Part shown: one piece after another, positions 36,885 to 46,484 of the stretch
How the letters are laid out: every line of letters begins with the position of its first letter
How positions within the stretch are numbered: position 1 is the first letter of the stretch
Assembly (NCBI RefSeq): GCF_014640115.1
Contig: NZ_BMGI01000004.1
Coordinates: 228,941 to 292,940 of the forward strand
Source: Sinisalibacter lacisalsi
GTDB taxonomy: Bacteria > Pseudomonadota > Alphaproteobacteria > Rhodobacterales > Rhodobacteraceae
Direction of reading: 5' to 3'
Length of the DNA stretch: 64,000 bases
Program-made: the position numbers and the translations under genes
The notes under the pieces: generated by a model
Databases searched by the model: none
What the model saw: the letters and a program-made list of their open reading frames with translations, nothing else
Told to the model about the DNA's origin: nothing

Positions 36885-37724
36885 ATGGACTGTTTGTATC
36901 ACTACTGCAGGAACGACGTATTTCACGCCATAATCTCCAACCGATCGATTCGGCTGTCTTCACTAAGCCTTTCCAATGACACTTTGGAGGGGCGTTGGCT
37001 GAAGGGGCTGTTCGAGAAGGAATGTGTCACGCGAGGCTTCACAAGCGGTCAAACAGCTGAGCTCTTGGATGCGCTGGATTCGCTGATTGAGATGATAGAC
37101 AGCCTTGGTTTTTGTCTCAGTGAGGAACCGGATTTGTTGAGCCAATGGCGCGGATACGCCGATGATGGCTATGGTGTGAGTATCGGTTTCTCCAAAGCTT
37201 TCCTCTCAAAGAATGTAGATGCTTTGGGCGCAGACATGCCCGGATACACCCTGAAGAAGGTCGGCTATGGAGAACTCCATGGCGAAGGCGCTTTGGAGAC
37301 CGTGTTTGAACATTTAGAGAAAGCAAGAAGTGACGGTCTTTTTGAAAGGATAGGATTACTGAATTTTCCTCAAGAGGAACATGAGAAAGAATCCCTTTTA
37401 AAAAGGCGTGTTGCCGCGAAGATTCCGTTACTTTTATTGATTGGAGATTTGTTTGCTGTGAAAAATCCCGCATTCAGAGAGGAAAAGGAATGGCGTTTGG
37501 TTTCGCTTAGCGGCGGTGCTTTTTCTGACTCGAAGCAGTACCATACTCGGAGAGATGGTCTTGTTCCGTTTCGGGGGTACGCACTCCCAATTGATGAGAA
37601 CCCAATTGGAGAATTGGTTCTAGGGCCGCGTAACAATTCAAGACCATCCGACGTAAGGAATTTCCTGGAGTCTTTTGGCTTCATGAATGTCGGGATAAAA
37701 AAATCATCGGCCAGCTATCGCTAG
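36885..37724 (+). CDS. DUF2971 domain protein (AT-rich, probably acquired)
   Basis: 279 aa of the DUF2971 family. Family blocks are clear: LYHYCRNDVFHAIISNRSI and LSSLSLSNDTLEG at the N terminus, LLSQWRGYADDGYGVSIGF in the middle and FREEKEWRLVSLSG later. Molecular function unknown; members occur sporadically in accessory DNA. Codon use and composition are markedly AT-richer than everything around it. It starts 9 nt after the rpoD stop with no good ribosome site, so it may be transcribed and translated by coupling to rpoD. No mobile-element remnant was seen at its edges. Confidence 0.85.
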   Translation: MDCLYHYCRNDVFHAIISNRSIRLSSLSLSNDTLEGRWLKGLFEKECVTRGFTSGQTAELLDALDSLIEMIDSLGFCLSEEPDLLSQWRGYADDGYGVSIGFSKAFLSKNVDALGADMPGYTLKKVGYGELHGEGALETVFEHLEKARSDGLFERIGLLNFPQEEHEKESLLKRRVAAKIPLLLLIGDLFAVKNPAFREEKEWRLVSLSGGAFSDSKQYHTRRDGLVPFRGYALPIDENPIGELVLGPRNNSRPSDVRNFLESFGFMNVGIKKSSASYR

Positions 37725-37847
37725 CTGAAGTAGGAAAACGAGGCCCCCCCCAAGGCCGGGCGAGACCCTCCGCCCCCGCGTGATATTTGATTCCCGGCCT
37801 GTTGCGCCTATGCTCCACCGCTGAGCGCAATCAAACCCGGAGGCTCC

Positions 37848-38117
37848 ATGTCCCTCTTATCCAAACTCTTCGGCGGCGGATCGGCCCCCGAGCCGGAACC
37901 CGAAACCCACGCGGGCTTTCGCATCTATCCCGAGCCCGAAAAGGAAAGCGGCGGCTATCGCCTCGCCGCCCGGATCGAGAAGGAGATCGGCGGCGAGACC
38001 CGGACGCATCATCTCGTCCGCGCCGACGTGTTCAGCGACCGCGACGAGGCCGCCGCGGCGGCCCTGCGCAAGGCCAGGCAGTTGATCGACCAGTCGGGCG
38101 AGGGGCTTTTCGGCTGA
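37848..38117 (+). CDS. HlyU family protein
   Basis: 89 aa, alpha/beta protein of the HlyU family: MSLLSKLFGGG start, GFRIYPEPEKESGGYRLAAR, then THHLVRADVFSDRDEAAAAA and a C-terminal helix KARQLIDQSGEGLF. Vibrio HlyU in the strict sense is an ArsR-type regulator; this alphaproteobacterial 'HlyU' family shares the name in annotation but has no DNA-binding helix-turn-helix visible, so a regulatory role is not shown. GGAGG 6 nt before ATG 37848. Confidence 0.8.
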   Translation: MSLLSKLFGGGSAPEPEPETHAGFRIYPEPEKESGGYRLAARIEKEIGGETRTHHLVRADVFSDRDEAAAAALRKARQLIDQSGEGLFG

Positions 38118-38277
38118 CCTGCCCGGCGAATGTGGCGCGCAGGACACGAGGGCTACCGGCCGGTCCGCTGCGACGCATTTGCACTTATCCACAGGTCCGG
38201 GCTGGTGTAGGATGCGGCTCGGAAAGGGCCGCCAAGAGAGCCCGCCACGAGGCAATTGTATCGAGAGGAATGTTCCA

Positions 38278-38574
38278 ATGGCCGAGACCAAAACGACTGC
38301 TGCCAAGGCCGCAGCCAAGGAAAAAACCAAGACGCCGCTGACCCCGGAACAGAAGGCCGAACGCGCCGCGCGCCGGAAAGCCGCGAAAGTGATCGGGTTC
38401 ACCACGTTCCGGCAGGAGTGGCGCGCCGCCAATCCCGAGGGCACCAAGGAACAGCGCAAGGCCGCCTGGGATGCCGCCCGCAAGGACGCGGTACGCAAGG
38501 CTTCGCGGCTGGTGCGGTCGCTCGAAAAGGGCGGCGTGAAGCTGGTGCAGGCTGAAGAGCCCGCCAAGGCCTGA
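38278..38574 (+). CDS. Lys/Ala-rich basic small protein
   Basis: 98 aa. A Lys/Ala/Thr-rich N tail (AETKTTAAKAAAKEKTKTP) and an amphipathic helical body (PEQKAERAARRKAAKVIGF, TKEQRKAAWDAARKDAVRKA). Strongly basic with no membrane segment; resembles nucleoid-associated or ribosome-associated small proteins in composition, but no family is recognised. GAGAGGAA upstream supports ATG 38278. A strong hairpin follows the stop codon. Confidence 0.6.
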   Translation: MAETKTTAAKAAAKEKTKTPLTPEQKAERAARRKAAKVIGFTTFRQEWRAANPEGTKEQRKAAWDAARKDAVRKASRLVRSLEKGGVKLVQAEEPAKA

Positions 38575-38581
38575 CGTATTC

Positions 38582-38618
38582 GGGGCGACCGTCCGGGCCT
38601 GCCCCGGACGGTCGCCCC
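38582..38618 (+). terminator. Strong GC-rich hairpin after the K/A-rich gene
   Basis: Perfect 16-bp stem GGGGCGACCGTCCGGG (38582-38597) / CCCGGACGGTCGCCCC (38603-38618) with a CCTGC loop, starting 8 nt after the stop codon. No T-run; probably a terminator or mRNA-stabilising hairpin. Confidence 0.7.
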
Positions 38619-38676
38619 GCTATCGCGCGCGCGGGATGCCACCATTACGCCGGCGCGGCGAAGGGCAGGGCAGGCG

Positions 38677-39093
38677 ATGCACAGGATCTTTCGGATCGAA
38701 ACACGCGGGCCGGGGCTGCACGAGTTCACCGGCGACGTGGCCCGCTTCGTGGCCGATGCCGCGGTCGATGAGGCGCTGCTCACGCTCTTTGTGCGCCACA
38801 CCTCCGCCTCGCTGGTGATCCAGGAAAACGCCGATCCCGACGTGCGCGCCGATCTGGCCGATTTTCTGCACCGGCTGGTGCCGCCGAGCGACGATCCGGC
38901 GATGGCCTATATCCGCCACACCTGCGAGGGCCCCGACGACATGCCGGCCCATATCAAGGCCGCGCTCCTGCCGGTGTCACTCGCCATTCCGATCATCTCG
39001 GGCCGGATGGCGCTGGGCACCTGGCAGGGGATCTACCTGTTCGAACATCGCGCGCGGCCACATCGTCGCGAGGTGGCCGCGCTCATTCGCTGA
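38677..39093 (+). CDS. yjbQ: YjbQ/UPF0047 family protein
   Basis: 138 aa. Family blocks LLTLFVRHTSASLVIQENAD, GPDDMPAHIKAALL and SGRMALGTWQGIYLFEHR are unmistakable. Members form beta-sandwich trimers with conserved His residues; E. coli YjbQ has weak thiamine-phosphate synthase activity, the physiological role being uncertain. It is convergent with the dodecin gene, 7 nt apart. Confidence 0.9.
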   Translation: MHRIFRIETRGPGLHEFTGDVARFVADAAVDEALLTLFVRHTSASLVIQENADPDVRADLADFLHRLVPPSDDPAMAYIRHTCEGPDDMPAHIKAALLPVSLAIPIISGRMALGTWQGIYLFEHRARPHRREVAALIR

Positions 39094-39100
39094 TCCGTGC

Positions 39101-39304
39101 TCAGTCGTCGAGCACGAAGGTCACCATCAGGTTGACCTGGTATTCGGTGATCTCGCCGTCGGCGACGCGCACCTGGTGTTCCTTGACCCAGGCCGAGCGG
39201 ATGTTGCGCACGGTTTTCGAGGCGCGGCGAATGCCTTCCTGCACGGCGTCTTCAAAGCTTTTCGTCGAGGTGGCGGAGATCTCGGTTACGCGGGCAATAC
39301 TCAT
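39101..39304 (-). CDS. Dodecin
   Basis: 67 aa, typical dodecin length. MSIARVTEISATSTKSFEDAVQ, then IRSAWVKEHQVRVADGEI with the flavin-stacking Trp (W39), and NLMVTFVLDD. Twelve subunits make a hollow sphere that stores or buffers flavins, so proximity to ribD (0.7 kb away, riboflavin synthesis) is suggestive though the genes are not co-oriented. AGGAGG 6 nt before the start. Confidence 0.93.
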   Translation of the reverse strand: MSIARVTEISATSTKSFEDAVQEGIRRASKTVRNIRSAWVKEHQVRVADGEITEYQVNLMVTFVLDD

Positions 39305-39532
39305 GTTGTCCTCCTATGAGGTCGTTGCCCGCGCATTATCGCACCCTGCGGCGGCTGCGGATAGCTCTGTGCCGGGGCTCGGCTGTTTCCAGCCGCCGCG
39401 CGCGCGGCCCATCTGTATCTTGTGGTGCGTTTTAATGGCTACACAAGACACGGGTGAAACCCTATAGTGCCTGTGGATAAGTGGGCAGAGACCCGCATTT
39501 CCGGGGAAACAGGCAAGAAGAAGGGGACCGGC

Positions 39533-40003
39533 ATGCGCTGCCCGTTTTGTGGAAACATCGATACCCAGGTGAAGGATTCGCGGCCCGCCGAGGATCACGT
39601 GGCGATCCGGCGACGGCGGTTCTGCCCGGCCTGCGGCGGGCGCTTCACCACCTACGAGCGGGTGCAATTGCGCGATCTCGTGGTGATCAAGTCGAACGGA
39701 CGGCGCGAGGATTTCGACCGCACCAAGCTGGAACGCTCGATCCGGATCGCGCTGCAGAAGCGTCCCGTCGAGCCCGAGCGCGTCGACCAGATGATCTCGG
39801 GCATCGTGCGGCGGCTCGAAAGCATGGGCGAGACCGACATCTCCTCCAAGGCGATCGGCGAGATCGTGATGGAGAGCCTGGCCCGGATCGACACCGTGGC
39901 CTACGTGCGTTTTGCCAGCGTTTACAAGAACTTCCAGGAAGCCGATGATTTCGACCGTTTCGTGAGCGAGCTTCGCCCCGAGGTCGCTCCCGGCGACGAG
40001 TGA
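39533..40003 (+). CDS. nrdR: Transcriptional repressor NrdR
   Basis: 156 aa. Zinc ribbon C3, C6, C31, C34 (MRCPFCGN ... FCPACGGRF) and ATP-cone domain ([20 protein letters not shown]). NrdR senses ATP/dATP and represses ribonucleotide reductase operons. ATG 39533 places the zinc ribbon at the N terminus as in all homologues. It overlaps ribD by GTGA, the usual nrdR-ribD order. Confidence 0.96.
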   Translation: MRCPFCGNIDTQVKDSRPAEDHVAIRRRRFCPACGGRFTTYERVQLRDLVVIKSNGRREDFDRTKLERSIRIALQKRPVEPERVDQMISGIVRRLESMGETDISSKAIGEIVMESLARIDTVAYVRFASVYKNFQEADDFDRFVSELRPEVAPGDE

Positions 40004-41091
40004 CCGACGCGCGCTTCATGAGCCTCGCGCTTGCCCTCGGGCGGCGCGGGCTGGGCGCCTGTTGGCCGAACCCGGCGGTGGGCTGCGTGATCGTGGCCGG
40101 TGGCCGGATCGTCGGGCGCGGCTGGACCCGGCCCGGCGGGCGCCCCCATGCCGAGGTGGTGGCGCTGGCGCAGGCGGGCGCGGCGGCGCGCGGCGCCACG
40201 GCCTATGTCTCCCTCGAACCATGCGCCCATCACGGCAAGACACCGCCCTGCGCCGATGCGCTGGCGGCGGCGGGCGTGGCCCGGGTGGTGGTGGCGCTCA
40301 CCGATCCCGACCCCCGGGTGAACGGGCAGGGCCTCGCGCGGCTGCGCGCCGGAGGTGTCGAGGTGGTCGAGGGCATCGGGGCCGAGGCGGCAAGGGCCGA
40401 TCAGGCCGGGTTCCTGCTTCGGGTGACCGAGGGCCGCCCGATGGTGACGCTCAAGCTCGCCGCCTCGCTCGACGGGCGGATCGCCACCGCGAGCGGCGAG
40501 AGCCAGTGGATCACCGGCCCCGAGGCGCGCCGGCTGGTGCACGCGATGCGGATGCGCCATGACGCCGTGATGGTGGGGGCGGGCACGGTGCGCACCGACG
40601 ATCCCGGGCTTACCGTGCGCGGCCTCGGTGCGCGCCGCCAGCCGGTGCGGGTGGTCCTGTCGCGCGGGCTCGACCTGCCGCTCGATGGCCAGCTGGCGCG
40701 GACCGCGCGCGAGGTGCCGCTATGGATCCTGCATGGCAGCCGGGCCGCGCCCGAGCGCATCGCGGCCTGGCAGGAGACGGGCGCGCGGCTGTTTGCCGTT
40801 CCGGTGTCGGCCGGGCAGCTCGACATCCGCGCCGCGCTCGCCATCCTGGGCGCGCAGGGGCTGACCCGGGTGTTCTGCGAAGGCGGCGGCTCGCTCGCCG
40901 CGGCGCTGCTCTCGGAAGGGCTGGTCGACGAGTTCGCGGGCTTCACCGCCGGGCTCGCGCTCGGCGCCGAGGGGCGCCCGTCGCTGGCGGCGATGGGGAT
41001 CGACCGGCTGGGCGATGCGCCACGTTTCGCCCTCGTCGAAACCCGCGCGATCGGGGCTGACGTGATGCACCTGTGGCGGCGGCAGGGCTGA
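40000..41091 (+). CDS. ribD: Bifunctional diaminohydroxyphosphoribosylaminopyrimidine deaminase / reductase
   Basis: 363 aa; two successive steps of riboflavin synthesis. N-terminal zinc deaminase: H50-A-E52 ([11 protein letters not shown]) and [18 protein letters not shown] with C75 and C84. C-terminal reductase: [24 protein letters not shown] and [17 protein letters not shown] start at 40000 overlaps the nrdR stop (GTGA), so translation is coupled. The next rib genes are not present; the 3' end abuts the convergent RTX gene (10 nt). Confidence 0.95.
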   Translation: MTDARFMSLALALGRRGLGACWPNPAVGCVIVAGGRIVGRGWTRPGGRPHAEVVALAQAGAAARGATAYVSLEPCAHHGKTPPCADALAAAGVARVVVALTDPDPRVNGQGLARLRAGGVEVVEGIGAEAARADQAGFLLRVTEGRPMVTLKLAASLDGRIATASGESQWITGPEARRLVHAMRMRHDAVMVGAGTVRTDDPGLTVRGLGARRQPVRVVLSRGLDLPLDGQLARTAREVPLWILHGSRAAPERIAAWQETGARLFAVPVSAGQLDIRAALAILGAQGLTRVFCEGGGSLAAALLSEGLVDEFAGFTAGLALGAEGRPSLAAMGIDRLGDAPRFALVETRAIGADVMHLWRRQG

Positions 41092-41101
41092 GCCCCGGCC
41101 C

Positions 41102-43423
41102 TCAGGCGACCTCGATCAGACGCGCCTCGTAGCCTCGCAGAACCGTCCGGGCAGTCTTGCCGTAGCCGCCGGGGTTGCTGCGCAGCTCGGGAAACAGCCG
41201 GAACAACTCCTCGCGCGCCGGGCCGTCGATCGCCGCGAGGCCCTCCATGCCGGGGTGAAAACTCTCGCAGGGCGCGCCGTTGGCCCAGACCACCTCGTGC
41301 CGGTCGAACAGCATGTGGTAATAACGCACCCGCGCCATCTCGACGACGGTGATGCTGGTGCCGTTCACCAGGTGCTTGGCCGGCACCATCACCTCGGAGG
41401 TGTCGAAGTAGAGCACGGCGTCGCTGCCGGCGTAGAGCATGCGGTGCTGCGGCGAGACGAGCAGGGGGCGATCGTTGCCGAAGGCGCCGCGCGCGAAGCG
41501 GATCGGCGCGAGGCTGTCCTCGCCCGCCACCTCGCTCGCGCCCACCCAGCGCAGCGGTTGCGGGCCGTGGTCGCGGGTGAGGACGAAATCGCCGGGGCGC
41601 AGATCCTCGATCGGGCGCGGCCCGAACGGGGTTTCGATCAACGTGCCCCGGGTGAAGCAGATGATGATGTTCTCGATGTTGGAGAAGCTGACCGTGGTGC
41701 CGTCGGCGAGCGAGGCGGAGCCGGTCTCGGGGTCGGTATAGGTGATCGAGCCCCAGTCGATCAGGCCGGAGAAATCGAGCGTGTCGCCGTCGGTTTCGCC
41801 GTCCTCGTCGCCGTCGATCACGATCGTCGCGCCGGGGCCGCCGAGGGCGGTGGCGGGATCGAGGCTGAACAGATCGTCGCCGGCGCCGCCCGAGGCGGTA
41901 TCGCCCGCGCCGAGGGTGATGGTATCGTCGCCGGCCTCGCCGAAGAGCTGGTCTGCGCCCGTGCCGCCGGTGATCTGGTCGTCGCCGGCGCCGCCCCAGA
42001 TCACGTCGTCGCCGGCGCCGCCGTCGATCACGTCGTTGCCGGCCGCGGCGTCGGGGCCGAGGATCATCGCGCTGTCGGCGAGGTCTTCGGTGAGGCCGCC
42101 GGGGGAGGTGACGGTGCCCGAGATCACCTGCTGGCCCGCGTTCTCCCAGTGCCGCACCTCGATGGTGTAGGACACACCTTCCTCCAGGGTGACCTCGCCC
42201 GAGCGGGTCGTGGCGGCCTGGTGGTAATCGTTGTTCATGTAGCTGGCGGTGGAGCCGTCCTGGTTGGTCCAGGTCAGCGGCGTGCCGTCGGCGTCGAGGA
42301 TACGGATCGTCGAGCCGTCGTCGGAGGTGGTGGCGAAGGTGTAGACGCCGGTTTGCGTGGGCTGCAGCGTCGAGGTGTAGACCACGCCGAAATCGCTCGG
42401 ATCGCCGCCGCTGCCGCGCGCGTCGTTGACCAGCTGGGTGCTGTCGAAGCCCTGCGTGGTGCCGGTGCCGGCGAGGGTGCCGCTCTCGGCGTCGAAGGCC
42501 TGGCCGCTGGCGCTGGTGAAATCGTGGTTCCAGACCTCGTAGGCCCACAGCCCCGGGTCCGAGGGCCCGTCGCCATAGATCACGTCGTCGCCCGAGCCGC
42601 CCGAGATCACGTCATCGCCCGCGCCGCCGGTGACGGTGTCATTGCCCGCGCCGGCGAAGATCGTGTCGTTGCCGCCATAGCCGAAGATGTTGTCGTCGCC
42701 CGCGCCGATGGTGTCGCCGTCCGGGTCGCCGGCGTAGCTGGCGTCGAGCAGGTCGTCGCCGGCGGTGCCCTCGACGATCCCGTCGGAATAGAAGGGCTCG
42801 CCGTTGGCGAAGGTGAAGCTGCTCACCCCGTCGGGATCGCCGGTGGCGAAATCGGTGTTCTCGTAATCCGCGAGGCTGGCGGCATCGCCCGAGCCGGGCA
42901 ATTCGTAATCGTTCGCCCCGCCATCGGTGAAGCCGGTTTCGGCGACCTGGCTGTAGCCGGTCGTCCATTCGATCTGTTCGTAGATGAACTCGAGTTCGAA
43001 ATCGCCGCTGCCGGTCGAGGTGATGACCACCTGGAAGGAGTTTTCTCCCGAGCCGAAATAGGGCCTGACGCTGTCCCAGGTGACGGTGACGGTGCCCGCG
43101 ACCGGGTCGAGGTCCCAGTAGATCTCGCCGCCCGAGTTGATGTTCACGTCGCTGAAGAAGGGGGCGATGGTCGGGGTGTTGACGGAGGAGAGGTTGGCGG
43201 TCTGGTAGGCGGTATTGGCCGAGCCGAAGGTGATGTTGCCGTTCGAGTTGACGTAAAGCGAGGTGTAGGAATTGCCGAAGAAGTCGATCCCGCCGCCGCC
43301 GAAAACGGAGGTGATATCGACGTTGACCGAGCCGTCGTCGTTGTTGCCGATCTTCGGGGAGGAGGAAAACACGCCTTCGCCGTAGCCCGCAGGCCCGCCG
43401 AGACCGGAGTTCATCGTTGCCAT
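41102..43423 (-). CDS. NIDO - RTX - PA14-like - RTX - Hint secreted protein
   Basis: 773 aa mosaic extracellular protein. Residues about 30-200 form a NIDO-like domain (NSNGNITFGSANTAY; APFFSDVNINSGG). RTX calcium-binding nonapeptides follow at about 240-285 and 460-515 (GGAGDDVISGGSGDD type). Between them, about 295-440, is a PA14-like beta domain (TGVYTFATTSDDGSTIRIL). A C-terminal Hint domain starts at C589 (CFTRGTLIETPFGPRPIEDL) and runs to FDRHEVVWANGAPCESFHPG. There is no N-terminal signal peptide and the C-terminal RTX secretion end is replaced by the Hint domain, so secretion by type I is inferred. The Hint domain may self-cleave. Confidence 0.88.
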   Translation of the reverse strand: MATMNSGLGGPAGYGEGVFSSSPKIGNNDDGSVNVDITSVFGGGGIDFFGNSYTSLYVNSNGNITFGSANTAYQTANLSSVNTPTIAPFFSDVNINSGGEIYWDLDPVAGTVTVTWDSVRPYFGSGENSFQVVITSTGSGDFELEFIYEQIEWTTGYSQVAETGFTDGGANDYELPGSGDAASLADYENTDFATGDPDGVSSFTFANGEPFYSDGIVEGTAGDDLLDASYAGDPDGDTIGAGDDNIFGYGGNDTIFAGAGNDTVTGGAGDDVISGGSGDDVIYGDGPSDPGLWAYEVWNHDFTSASGQAFDAESGTLAGTGTTQGFDSTQLVNDARGSGGDPSDFGVVYTSTLQPTQTGVYTFATTSDDGSTIRILDADGTPLTWTNQDGSTASYMNNDYHQAATTRSGEVTLEEGVSYTIEVRHWENAGQQVISGTVTSPGGLTEDLADSAMILGPDAAAGNDVIDGGAGDDVIWGGAGDDQITGGTGADQLFGEAGDDTITLGAGDTASGGAGDDLFSLDPATALGGPGATIVIDGDEDGETDGDTLDFSGLIDWGSITYTDPETGSASLADGTTVSFSNIENIIICFTRGTLIETPFGPRPIEDLRPGDFVLTRDHGPQPLRWVGASEVAGEDSLAPIRFARGAFGNDRPLLVSPQHRMLYAGSDAVLYFDTSEVMVPAKHLVNGTSITVVEMARVRYYHMLFDRHEVVWANGAPCESFHPGMEGLAAIDGPAREELFRLFPELRSNPGGYGKTARTVLRGYEARLIEVA

Positions 43424-43635
43424 GGCTGGATCTCCCGCGAAAGGGCGGGCACATGGCCCGGCCCAGGTGGCGGCAGGCGGGAGGGCAGCGGCATGAGGCC
43501 GCGCACGCGCATCCGATGGACGCGTTCAAAAACCCTGAGAGTCTGGCAAAAATCCAGCACCATCAAACCACTCTGCCTCGTTCGCCGCCGGTTATCGTCC
43601 GGTCGTGCGCGATCAGTGTAACAGGCAGAGACGAA

Positions 43636-43662
43636 AAGGCGAGCGGTTTTCCCGCTCGCCTT
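43636..43662 (-). terminator. Rho-independent terminator of iorB
   Basis: Perfect 11-bp stem AAGGCGAGCGG / CCGCTCGCCTT with a 5-nt loop; on the minus strand it is followed by a TTTT-type run. It lies 40 nt beyond the iorB stop codon. Confidence 0.8.
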
Positions 43663-43702
43663 GAAATGGTCATGGATTCCGCGCAGTTAGGTCACGATCG
43701 CT

Positions 43703-45919
43703 TCAGCTTGCGAAGTCGAAATCCCGCCGCAGCGGCAGCGTTCGGGCGCGCTTTCCGGTGAGGTCGAACAGCGCGTTGGCAAGGGCCGGAGCGGCGGGCG
43801 GGGTGCCCGGTTCGCCGACGCCCTGTGGCCGGTCGCCGGACGAGAGCAGGGCCACCTCGAAGCGCGGGGTGGTCGGCATCCGCAGCGCCTCGTAGTCGGG
43901 GAAGTTGCCCTCCACCGCCGCGCCGCCCTCGAAGGTGATCTCGCCATGGATCGCGGCCGAAAGGCCGAAGACGGCGCCGCCGGTGAGCTGTGCCTCGACG
44001 TTGGCGGGATCGAGCACGAGGCCCGGATCGGCCGCGATCCAGCAGCGGGCGAGCCGGATCAGCCCGTCTTCCTCCACCACCTCGACGACTTCCGCGACAG
44101 GCGTGCCGAAGGAATAGGTGAAGGCCACGCCGCGGCCGACGCCCTGCGGTTTGTCGCCGCCCCAGCCGGAGATTTCCGCCACCTTTTCCAGCACGTCCGC
44201 CGAGGGCCCGTGCTCGGGCCGGATATGGGCGAGGCGGAATTCCACCGGGTCGGCCCCCGCCGCGTGGGCCAGCTCGTCGATGAAGCTCTCCCAGAAGAAG
44301 GCGTTCTGCGAATTGCCCACCGCGCGCCAGTAGCCCACGGGGATCGCCACGTCGGCGGCGAAGCCGCGCACCCGGATGTTCTCGGCCGCGTAGGGCTGGT
44401 CGGCGGCGCCCTCGGTGATGGTGCGGTCGGGCGGGGTGTAGGAGAGGCCCATCATCCCGCCGATGGTCTGGCCCATGATCGAGGGGCTGGCGAGATCGGC
44501 CGCCAGACGCGCGATCCGGCCATCCTCCAGCGTCGCCGACATCCGCGCCAGCGCGCCGGGGCGGTAATGGTCGTGGCGCATGTCTTCTTCGCGGCTCCAT
44601 GTCACCGCCACCGGCACGCCCGGCAGGGCTTGGGCGATCCGCGCCGCGATCACGCCGAACTCCACGTTGGCGCGCCGCCCGAAGCCGCCACCCATGATCG
44701 TGGTGTGCACGGTCACCGCCTCGGGCTTGATGTCGAGCGCCTTGGCGGTGTCGTTCTGCAGCATGATCGGCGCCTGGTTGCCGGCCCAGAGCTCGACCGC
44801 GCCATCGCTGAACAGCGCGGTGGCGGTCATCGGCTCCATGGTGGCATGGGCGAGGTAGGGCGCACGGTATTCCACCGCGATCTCGCCCCCCGCGCCCACG
44901 TCCCCCGCCTCGCGGCCGGTGATGTTGGGCTTGTCGTCGAAGGCCTGCGCGATCCGCTCGAACACGGCGTCGGTGGTCTCGGGGTAGGGCGCGGGGCCCC
45001 AGTCGATCTCCACCGCCTCGGCGGCCTGCATCGCCAGCCAGGTATTGCTGGCGACCACGGCGATGCCATCGCCGATGTCGATCACCGCCTCGACCCCCGC
45101 CATGGATTCGGCCGCGCTGGCATCGAAGCCGCGCATCTCGCCGCCCTGGTGCGGGTTGCGGCGCACGGTGGCGAAGCGCATTCCCGGCAGCCGGATATCG
45201 GTGGCGAAGCTGGCGGTGCCGGTTGCCTTGGGCACCTGGTCGAGCCGGGGCTGGCTCTTGCCCAGCAACACCCAGTCGGCGCGCCGCTTGAGGCGGGGGG
45301 CATCGGGCGGCGTGAGGCGCGCGGCGTCTTCGGCAAGCGCGCTGTAGGCCAGCCTGCGCCCGTCGGTCGTCACGATCTCTCCCGCCTCGGCGCGGAGCTG
45401 GTCGAGGCCGAGGCCGAGGCGCTCGGAGGCCGCGAGCAGCAGCACCTCGCGCGCCGCGGCGCCGGCTTGGCGCATCTTGTCGAAGGCGTCGACGGTCGAG
45501 GTGGAGCCGCCCGTGACCTGCAGCCCGAGGATCTTGGGCACTTGCCCCATCACCGCGGCGCCGATCCCCGAGGGCGGTCCGTCATGGTATTCGCGCCCCA
45601 CCATCAGCGCGCCGTTGGCATAGGCCTCGCCCGGGGGGCCGTGCTCGACGTGGATCTGGTCGAGCGGCACTTCGAGTTCCTCCGCCGCAAGCGCGGCGAG
45701 CGTGGTCTGCACGCCCTGGCCCATCTCGGCGCGTGGCACGATCACGGTGACGCCGCGGGCGTCGATCACCACCCAGGGGTTCAGCACCACGCCGTCGGTG
45801 TCGATCCCCGGCGCTTTCGGATCGCGCATCACCTGGTAGGTGCCGAAGGCGACGCCACCGGCGACGGCGACGGAGCCCACGAGGAAGGCGCGGCGGGTGA
45901 AGGTTCTCAGCTTGCCCAT
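43703..45919 (-). CDS. iorB: Xanthine-oxidase-family molybdopterin subunit (IorB-like)
   Basis: 738 aa large subunit of a two-subunit molybdenum hydroxylase, close to isoquinoline 1-oxidoreductase. A twin-arginine signal (RTFTRRAFLVGSVAVAGG) implies export in folded form. Cofactor-binding blocks: GQGVQTTLAALAAEELEV, HATMEPMTATALF, MGGGFGRRANVEFG, WRAVGNSQNAFFWESFIDEL, and the catalytic Glu motif GVGEPGTPPAAPALANAL near the end. The 2Fe-2S partner iorA lies immediately upstream (2 nt gap). No FAD subunit is present, so electrons probably pass to a cytochrome, as in aldehyde/isoquinoline dehydrogenases of this type. Substrate unknown. Confidence 0.88.
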   Translation of the reverse strand: MGKLRTFTRRAFLVGSVAVAGGVAFGTYQVMRDPKAPGIDTDGVVLNPWVVIDARGVTVIVPRAEMGQGVQTTLAALAAEELEVPLDQIHVEHGPPGEAYANGALMVGREYHDGPPSGIGAAVMGQVPKILGLQVTGGSTSTVDAFDKMRQAGAAAREVLLLAASERLGLGLDQLRAEAGEIVTTDGRRLAYSALAEDAARLTPPDAPRLKRRADWVLLGKSQPRLDQVPKATGTASFATDIRLPGMRFATVRRNPHQGGEMRGFDASAAESMAGVEAVIDIGDGIAVVASNTWLAMQAAEAVEIDWGPAPYPETTDAVFERIAQAFDDKPNITGREAGDVGAGGEIAVEYRAPYLAHATMEPMTATALFSDGAVELWAGNQAPIMLQNDTAKALDIKPEAVTVHTTIMGGGFGRRANVEFGVIAARIAQALPGVPVAVTWSREEDMRHDHYRPGALARMSATLEDGRIARLAADLASPSIMGQTIGGMMGLSYTPPDRTITEGAADQPYAAENIRVRGFAADVAIPVGYWRAVGNSQNAFFWESFIDELAHAAGADPVEFRLAHIRPEHGPSADVLEKVAEISGWGGDKPQGVGRGVAFTYSFGTPVAEVVEVVEEDGLIRLARCWIAADPGLVLDPANVEAQLTGGAVFGLSAAIHGEITFEGGAAVEGNFPDYEALRMPTTPRFEVALLSSGDRPQGVGEPGTPPAAPALANALFDLTGKRARTLPLRRDFDFAS

Positions 45920-45921
45920 GG

Positions 45922-46389
45922 TCAGCCCTCCGCCTGCATCATCTTCGCCGCGTCGTGGATCGCGGCGCGAATGCGCGGGTAGGTGCCGCAGCGGCACAGG
46001 TTGCCCCACATCGCGTCGTCGATCTCTTCGTCGCTCGGGTCGGGGTTGTTGGCGAGCAGGTCGGCCGCCTGCATGATCTGGCCCGACTGGCAATAGCCGC
46101 ATTGCGCCACGCCGTGGGCGACCCAGGCGCGCTGGATCGCCGCCATGGCGTCGGGCGTGCCGAGGCCCTCGATGGTGATCACCTCGCCGTCCACCACTTC
46201 GAGCGGCAACTGGCACGACCGCTGGGCCACTCCGCCGACGTGGACGGTGCAGGCGCCGCAGGCGGCCACGCCGCAGCCGAACTTGGTGCCGGTCAGCCCC
46301 AGCGAGTCGCGCAGCACCCACAGGAGCGGCACATCGCCGGGCAGATCGACCTCGTGGGTCTCGCCGTTGACGGTCAGGCTATAGCTCAT
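45922..46389 (-). CDS. iorA: 2Fe-2S subunit of molybdenum hydroxylase (IorA-like)
   Basis: 155 aa small subunit with two [2Fe-2S] clusters: plant-type cluster at C39, C44, C47 and C59 ([14 protein letters not shown]), second cluster at C97, C100, C132 and C134 ([16 protein letters not shown]). It passes electrons from the molybdenum site of IorB. ATG 46389 is chosen because it begins at the ferredoxin fold (SYSLTVNGE). First gene of the iorA-iorB pair. Confidence 0.92.
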   Translation of the reverse strand: MSYSLTVNGETHEVDLPGDVPLLWVLRDSLGLTGTKFGCGVAACGACTVHVGGVAQRSCQLPLEVVDGEVITIEGLGTPDAMAAIQRAWVAHGVAQCGYCQSGQIMQAADLLANNPDPSDEEIDDAMWGNLCRCGTYPRIRAAIHDAAKMMQAEG

Positions 46390-46484
46390 GCGTGTTCTCC
46401 CTGAATGCTCTCCCCGAATATATCGCACCGGGGCCTGCTTTCATTACGCGACGTGGCGCAAAGCCGATCAAACCTGCGCGAGTC

